DNA of 64,000 nt from Urechis unicinctus. Its lineage: Eukaryota; Annelida; Polychaeta; Xenopneusta; Urechidae. Location of the stretch: assembly GCA_034190875.2 (NCBI GenBank), contig CM067356.1, positions 55,812,848 to 55,876,847 of the forward strand, given 5' to 3'. The notes beneath the pieces are model-generated. The model ran no database searches and was not told the DNA's origin. It saw nothing but the letters and a program-made list of their open reading frames with translations. The position numbers and the translations under genes were made by a program. Shown piece after piece: positions 61,351 to 64,000 of this stretch (position 1 is the first letter of the stretch; every line of letters begins with the position of its first letter).

Positions 61351-64000
61351 AACAAATGCAATGTAGTGAACGGTTATCTTTCCATTTGCTCAAATATAAA
61401 ATCCACAGAATACCGTTCATGAGCTGAACGCTACCCTGTACTTAATATACAACAACATACATCGTAACTGAATTCCACTCTTATACAGGCGCGATGGCAT
61501 ACTCAATAAGAGCGCATAACAATTTGTTTTGTTGCAATAAATACACTTTATTGTACACGGTGCTCACATTTACTCACATTTCTTAACCATCCACCCCTCA
61601 CGCACACACAGCGCGCACACATACACACACTCGCACACAAGCACGCACTCTCGCAGACACATAATGTAAAGCAATGGGGTGTAGTAAATAGTTCGCACAG
61701 CCGTTGGCTCGGATTGTGTTTTTGTGCACATTGTATGTCCAGTTTGTTTTAATGTGTTTCTTTCGACACGGCACTCCAACTCTCCATCAAACTTAGCTAG
61801 AACTGTATGCTCGTGATGGTATGCCGTTGTGATTCATCACCCTAATTCTTACCTGAAATCTTTGTCCACGCATTTATATCATCAAGACTTGATTATTGCA
61901 ATTCGCTGCGGTATAGGACTCATTCGTACCTTATAATAAAACTGCATCTCACATGAAATACTGCCGCCCGCCTTGTTGCAAATGGCAAGCACAGAGAAAC
62001 CATCCAAACATCATGCGGAACCTACCTTGAGTTGCTGTTGAAAAACGCATCTTGTAAAAACTTCAGCTACTCACCCAGACTGTAGTCATAACACACCACA
62101 GTAAACTTTCAACCAGGTGAAAAGAAACGGTTCATTGTACGCTTGCAATCAGTCATGAACAGGGACCTCCTATTTATGTTAGATCAAAGCAGATGCAGCC
62201 GTATGTGTGATATGAAGAATGCTTTCAAGTTTCGTGATTGCATTATTAATCAACTTGACGTAACAAATATTCTATTGTCATCGGCAGCATTTTTGCACCA
62301 CAAATAAATGACGTTCGTCATTAACCTTTCCTTCAGAAATAGCTTGCACAATAACGCATTTTTCCTGATGATGAAAGCTAAGCTTTGAGTTGTTTTGTGA
62401 AGGATTATATCGTCTGCGGTTGCTCCACCCCGACCTTTGCTCCTAGGTCCGCCACAAAAACCTGATTGCTTGAACAACAGAGTAGACGCTCTGCGCTGTG
62501 CCGCGGATTTGTTTCATGCATGCTAATTCCTTACGAGGGCGCTTTAGATCATCAAGGTAGCATCGCTACAATAATAACACACATATGATTTAAATGCTCA
62601 ACAGATTGATGGCTCAACAATAATTAACAACATTGTCAAAACACCAATTCATTAAGAGCCCTTGTTTATCATCATACCCAATATGTGCTACCTGGAAGTA
62701 ACGCAACAAAAGCATCCCGGCATCATTTCACCTAACATTCGCTGTAATATTGCAGCTTCAAATCTTTAATGTTCTATTTTCTGTTCGATCACGATTATAA
62801 TTTCCTAGAAGTTCCAGCAAATTTCAATGATATAACGTTATAGAACTGGTCATCTCATTAGTTATTTATGCTCTCACACAACAAACTTCTCATTCATGGA
62901 CGTAAACCAAGAACAAACACCGACGGGCTGATAAATCATAACAGTTAATTATTGATTAGGCCCCAAATATTCAAAGAACTTAAATGGCACATGGCATGTA
63001 AACAAACGTCTACATGTTATCGAGCTAATGTCAGGCAAAGATCTAAATTCATCACGAGACTACTGACGACATTTTTTAGAACCTCAAAGAAAAAATTCAA
63101 AAGGAGCCATACTTTTCTCAGAATCAGTAGGACAGAGGACGGTGACAGAAAACGACATCATTGTGAATGATTTCCATGAGTTGTGACAATAGATAGTGTT
63201 GCGAATGGTGTGCCAAAAAATAGTAGTACCATTGCGCCGCATATTCACATCAGGGCTAACAAGTAAGATTGACTGCCATATAAAACGTCAGTTCATTAGC
63301 CACAGATAACTACGCTTACCTCTGGTCCACTGCAACTCTACATGGCCCTAATAGGCTAAGAACCTGTGGAAAATTTAACAAATGTGGACGTCATCGATAC
63401 TTCATGCCGTTATGACTTCCTTGCTATGGTGAAACTGCAAATCAGTAACTCATTGGGCACTGAGTGGAATGACCATGGCAATCTGTAGAAGGCCAAATTG
63501 ATCTCCAGGAAGAGATTCGTTTTATGCATCACTTGCTCCCCAACAGCGTGACAATCTATAGCGGCCAAACCACACGACACCAGCTGATGGATGTTGCAGA
63601 GTTGTAATGATGTAATCGACATGTTGTACCATCTATTACTAAGCTATTTGTTTAGACTTCCATAAAGACAACCGGGTCAAATTGAGCTGATAACACGTAA
63701 TCATGACGACCCCTTTTTAACATAATCTTTTATGCCAGCTGAGTACAGAGACATCATTTGTCAAGGCTCAAATTTTGCATCAATGTTGCGCTAAGAAGGC
63801 CAACTTATAGAAGGCTTAAAATGGAAATGGAACCAAGTTTTTAATTAGGTGCAGAAAGACAATTAATAATTTCGGATAAGTGCAGGCGCAAATGCTAAAC
63901 GTTGAAAAGTTTGCATCACCAAACTTGAGGAGAAGGGTGAAGTTTTCCCAATAAGTCCCACTAATATTAATACGGGGCTAGACCTTCTATGTATCACCAG
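61351..64000. other. Intergenic to window end, no gene supported
   Basis: An AC-rich tract lies at 61598-61660. At 62083-62120 GTCATAACACACCACxGTAAA resembles 52120-52145 and, more weakly, 38060. ORFs (62250-62477 minus, 62952-63170, 63410-63622 minus) are of chance length with no recognised motif. Confidence 0.45.

Overview
The window looks like a piece of an animal, probably invertebrate, nuclear genome. It is AT-rich (about 60%, by eye), has long AC/TA/TG microsatellites, and carries one clearly recognisable gene, a TRPM-family cation channel, a family typical of animals and their close relatives. No phylum-specific marker is visible, so I do not name a species.

Region 1-2432 (+): a TRPM-like channel whose 5' end lies off the window. 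The SLOG/TRPM homology region, S2-S6, the pore loop and the TRP helix can be read in order without introns. The reading frame changes three times (near 95-105, 680-690 and 1431-1436), S1 seems to be missing, and the C-terminal coiled coil is absent. It is either a young pseudogene or retrocopy, or a gene hit by assembly indels. A poly(A) signal follows at 2965.

Region 2433-7318: intergenic DNA with three local tandem repeat arrays (around 2750-3314, 4550-4990 and 5384-5610), a short unrecognised ORF (5855-6034) and a weak two-exon small-gene candidate (6580-7028).

Region 7.3-62 kb: almost no supportable coding sequence. Much of it is related to itself by direct duplication. Copy A (7320-14600) and copy B (33214-43910) are clear. 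More decayed relatives lie at about 45.3-50.9 kb (C) and 50.6-57.6 kb (D). Smaller direct duplications are 15160-15780/17025-17770, 28640-29400/30950-31745, 33480-36090/36090-38740, 59534-59694/59701-59870 and 61152-61250/61257-61350. Between A and B a 244-bp block is 99% identical inside a duplication that is otherwise only about 85-90% identical there. Other points of note are a cluster of four perfect CRE palindromes (13.9-16.6 kb), a 21-bp hairpin (56064-56117), a CA-TA-TG array that can fold on itself (52843-53425) and an insert with a 10-bp flanking direct repeat next to it.

The listed ORFs of 60-150 codons outside the TRPM locus are about as many and as long as expected by chance at this base composition. 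Where paired copies could be compared, substitutions and indels do not respect the reading frames. Apart from the channel I therefore treat the window as intergenic or possibly non-coding-RNA DNA, with a few low-confidence ORF candidates listed.
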